Origin: Guillardia theta CCMP2712
Taxonomy: Eukaryota; Cryptophyceae; Pyrenomonadales; Geminigeraceae
Assembly: GCF_000315625.1 (NCBI RefSeq)
Contig: NW_005434663.1
Coordinates: 277,337-341,336 of the forward strand
Length of the DNA stretch: 64,000 nt
Reading direction: 5' to 3'
Shown in pieces: positions 61,171 to 64,000 of the stretch (position 1 is the first letter of the stretch; the number at the start of each line of letters is the position of its first letter). The translations under genes were made by a program, and so were the position numbers. The notes under the pieces are model-generated. The model saw only the letters and a list, made by a program, of their open reading frames with translations. It did no database searches and had not been told where the DNA came from.

Positions 61171-61270
61171 AGTTTGACAGCCATCAAACCCGAAAATGAA
61201 AACATCAGGGGGAGGAGAGTGGGAGCGAGGAGCGGGAGGATAGTTGGGGCAGAGAGGATGGAGGAGAGGA

Positions 61271-61853
61271 GCACAAGTGATAGCAAGGAGCAAGAGGGAG
61301 GAGAGGAGTACAAGTGATAGCAAGGAGCAAGAGGGAGGAGAGGAGCACAAGTGATAGCAAGGAGCAAGAGGGAGGAGAGGAGCACAAGTGATAGCAAGGA
61401 GCAAGAGGGAGGAGAGGAGCACAAGTGATAGCAAGGAGCAAGAGGGAGGAGAGGAGCACAAGTGATAGCAAGGAGCAAGAGGGAGGAGAGGAGCACAAGT
61501 GATAGCAAGGAGCAAGAGGGAGGAGAGGAGCACAAGTGATAGCAAGGAGCAAGAGGGAGGAGAGGAGCACAAGTGATAGCAAGGAGCAAGAGGGAGGAGA
61601 GGAGCACAAGTGATAGCAAGGAGCAAGAGGGAGGAGAGGAGCACAAGTGATAGCAAGGAGCAAGAGGGAGGAGAGGAGCACAAGTGATAGCAAGGAGCAA
61701 GAGGGAGGAGAGGAGCACAAGTGATAGCAAGGAGCAAGAGGGAGGAGAGGAGCACAAGTGATAGCAAGGAGCAAGAGGGAGGAGAGGAGCACAAGTGATA
61801 GCAAGGAGCAAGAGGGAGGAGAGGAGTACAAGTGATAGCAAGGAGCAGAAGGT
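61271..61853. repeat. 37-bp minisatellite, about 16 copies
   Basis: The unit begins GCACAAGTGATAGCAAGGAG, continues with a purine-rich CAAGAGGGAGGAGAGGA, and recurs every 37 bases with almost no change. Copies starting at 61308 and 61826 carry GTACAAG instead of GCACAAG; the last copy is truncated. As 37 is not a multiple of 3, all three minus-strand frames stay open and show the same Leu/Ser/Cys-rich peptide, so those frames are not genes. Confidence 0.97.
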
Positions 61854-61943
61854 TTTACGTAGCCCAAAGTTGTGTGACGAAGCCCTTTCTGAATCCCCTC
61901 CCCCGTATGCTGCAGGACCCTAAAGGATCTTTGTGATTTTGCA

Positions 61944-63407
61944 ATGAGGCCTTCGGCTAGGATGCTTCTCTTGTTCGTCTCCTTGATCTGCTTTCAAGAC
62001 CACTTCAGCTCTGCGAGGAGACGTCAAAGTGATCCTTTCCTGTCTGTTCTCCTCTCCGCTCTAACGTCTTGTCAAGGTCACGAAGAGCTGCTAGGAAGGA
62101 TACGAGAGCAGAAGACCGATTATTTCCAGATCCATTCCATCCTCAGCGAGTTGCATAGCCGGCAGCCTGTCTACCTGACTTCATTTCTAAGGGATCACAT
62201 TGAAGAGATGGCGAAGTACTATCATGGACATGCTATGCAGGTGCCTCCCGATCGACTCTGCATGGACTGACATCTGTCGCCAGACTGCTTGCGAGCATTA
62301 TGGAGAGATCCCTGAGAAGGCGGAGGCGATTCATTTTGACATGTACCATGCTCGACAGATAGAAGGAGTGAGTCTTGAAGGACATGCGAGCAAGGGCGGT
62401 TATTATCCTGCAAGGTGCTGGCAAGCCACGTGAGCAGGATCAGAGAAGAGACGAGCAGGGGAGAGCTGCAGACGATAGTGGTTACTGACGGGGAGGACAC
62501 GCTGGATGTCGGAGATGTTGGGACCTGGTCTGCTGGTTAAGATTCTTCCACTGATTCCTTGATGCCTCCAAGTGAAATACCTTCAGGGCTGGGAATGAGC
62601 AAGGCGATGATGCACGCTGCCATGGCAGGGTTTCATCCGAAGGCCATCCTCTGCGTCGTACTTGGTGACGTGTCAAGCTCGGATGACGTGTCGATGGAGA
62701 TGCTGATGGTGGTGGAGGAGGAGAATGTGGTTGAACAGGATGTGGTGGTGGTAGTGGTGGTGCTCACGATGATGATGATGACGACGGCGGTGATGATCAT
62801 AATGATTCTGACAATTGTGTATTTGCATCTCTCAGACTCTGGCACTGACAACGAGCGGTTGAGAGGCCATTCTCACTATCGTGGGAACGCACACAGACGG
62901 TTTCGAGATAGCTCTTGTCTTTGCTTTTGCCTCTGCAGATTCTCCAGTGCCATTCCAATCCCCTTTTCCTCTCCCCCCCCTCTCTCTCTTCCCCTTGCCC
63001 CTCCCTTTCATCTCCCTCCCCTTCCTTTGGTTCCTCTGCCTCCTTCTTTTTCTCGTGTCACTCGGATCGCTGGCTGCAGACGTCGAGGGGAGGAGATCGC
63101 CTTTCTGTGGCACGAGCTCTTGCGAGCTCTGAGAACTTTGACACCCAACGTGCTCATTCACATCGACTGTCCGAACCCTGGCAGCAGGTGTCTGCGGTCT
63201 TGCCCGCGGAGGTTGGGAGGTGACGCAGCTTTGTCAAGCATCATGCAAGTCATCGAGGAACATTCCAAGTCCTCTCCGGTCTTCAACGACGGGCTGGATG
63301 GTCGAGCGACGATAGTAGCAACCAGGCCCAGCAGTTGTGTCACGCTGATACATCTGTCAGGTCCTGTCTGCTATTCTTGCAATGACGAGGGTCCGATCGA
63401 GCGATAA
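61944..63407 (+). CDS. Unknown secreted protein
   Basis: A signal peptide (MLLLFVSLICFQDHFSSA) opens a helical protein: HEELLGRIREQKTDYFQIHS and LTSFLRDHIEEMAKYYHGHA. Splicing at 62240 (MQ then GTGCCT) joins TACEHYGEIPEKAEAIHFDM and YHARQIEG, then SHVSRIREETSRGELQTIVV with TDGEDTLDVGDVGTW, then GLGMSKAMMHAAMAGFHPKA and ILCVVLGD. Later pieces (about 62.85 kb IVGTHTDGFEIALVFAF; about 63.2 kb SSIMQVIEEHSKSSPVFNDG, LDGRATIVAT) probably belong; the stop at 63407 is tentative. A (GTG)n/(ATG)n run at 62700-62800 sits in an intron. I know no matching family. Confidence 0.5.
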
Positions 63408-64000
63408 CAAGGATTTTCATATGGACCATGTTGATCTCTTGTATGCGATGTTTGCTGTTAGAGTAATCCTGATGAAGGTTTGGAAGCCGCCAGTGCCGAT
63501 GATGATGAAGGATGTGTACTTGTTGTATGGTGAACTACTGCTGTTGTACATCTGGTGAAAGTGAAAGCCTGAAAAGGCCCTCGACATCTCATCGAGCACA
63601 TCGCAAACTTGCTGGGTGAGATCTGATGCTCAGCTTACATCCATGTCATGTGGTTTGAGTTTGTTGTTGCAGTCTTCACGCTTGAGAGCATCGGGGTTCC
63701 GACTCCGATGGCGATGAAGGTAACGGTCAGTTGTGCATCTGTGAGGAGCTAAGGCATGAACAGGGCATTTGGCTGATGGATCCAAAGATGGTCCCGAATG
63801 ATTGTTTGCTTCACCTCTGACCATCTCGCACAAAAGGGACTTTACACCCTTGAAGACAGGCATCACTACGTAAGGAGTGTGCTACGTTAGCATTAGAAGG
63901 TGATTGAAGTTGGCAGAAATCAAAGTTCAGAAAGCCCCTGCCGGCGAGACTGAGAGGTTGGTTGTCAAGGACAACTTCTCTACACGAGCTCAAAAGCTCA
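63408..64000. other. Window end, no gene supported
   Basis: Only short frames on both strands. A neighbouring gene may begin or end just outside the window. Confidence 0.5.

Noticed and set aside
61128-61867. Three overlapping minus-strand open frames of about 210-240 residues with the same Leu/Ser/Cys repeat peptide
   Set aside because: They are made by the 37-bp minisatellite, which cycles through all frames without stops; no start context, no non-repeat domain.
1-64000. Nucleomorph, plastid or bacterial origin
   Set aside because: Spliceosomal introns in nearly every gene, moderate GC and wide spacing do not fit compact AT-rich nucleomorph or organelle genomes, nor bacterial operons.
1-64000. 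CRISPR arrays, tRNA or rRNA genes, transposase genes
   Set aside because: I saw no direct-repeat/spacer pattern, no convincing cloverleaf, no rRNA core sequence and no transposase or reverse-transcriptase motif; a tRNA scan would be needed to exclude tRNAs fully.

Overview
The window is nuclear DNA of a unicellular eukaryote. Genes sit on both strands, and nearly all are split by short GT-AG introns (mostly 45-120 nt, a few 330-510 nt). I read most gene models by chaining exons whose splice phases agree; where I checked, the summed lengths are multiples of three. The best guess for the organism is a cryptophyte alga such as Guillardia theta. The argument is that the plastid-type DASH cryptochrome carries a signal peptide followed by a phenylalanine-led transit peptide, the mark of complex red-lineage plastids, and that flagellar (ARMC2-like) and mitochondrial genes are also present. 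The species is an inference.

Layout, left to right. 0.5-1.2 kb: partial unknown gene (+). 2.1-8.1 kb: a many-exon formin whose first exons encode a B-box zinc finger (+). 8.5-9.3 kb: complex I subunit NDUFA2 (+). 9.6-11.5 kb: DASH cryptochrome (-). 12.3-16.1 kb: TTC13-like TPR protein (+). 16.3-19.6 kb: ARMC2-like armadillo protein (-). 21.2-22.9 kb: membrane-anchored kringle/methyltransferase/fibronectin-II protein (-). 23.4-24.6 kb: ribosomal protein uL30/L7 (+). 26.2-30.7 kb: TPR and IQ-motif protein (+). 30.9-32.7 kb: secreted protein with WNAA repeats (-). 33.0-36.6 kb: secreted LamG-like/LysM protein (+). 36.7-37.7 kb: unknown gene (-). 40.4-41.5 kb: protein kinase (-). 42.0-42.8 kb: MgtE-type Mg2+ transporter (+). 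42.9-44.3 kb: aspartyl aminopeptidase (-). 45.7-49.7 kb: transportin-3-like importin (-). 50.8-52.8 kb: divergent aldehyde dehydrogenase (-). 53.4-55.8 kb: secreted Cys-rich protein (+). 56.4-61.1 kb: PH/PDZ multi-pass membrane protein (-). 61.9-63.4 kb: unknown secreted protein (+).

There is no operon logic; neighbours are functionally unrelated. Two features recur across the window. First, intergenic stretches rich in GGGGTA/TACCCC-type words lie next to gene 5' ends, especially between divergent genes, and are nearly absent at convergent 3' junctions. Second, purine/pyrimidine microsatellites and one 37-bp minisatellite are common, and they create long spurious open frames. The most unusual genes are the kringle-methyltransferase-FN2 protein, the B-box formin, the PH/PDZ membrane protein and the LamG-like/LysM secreted protein.
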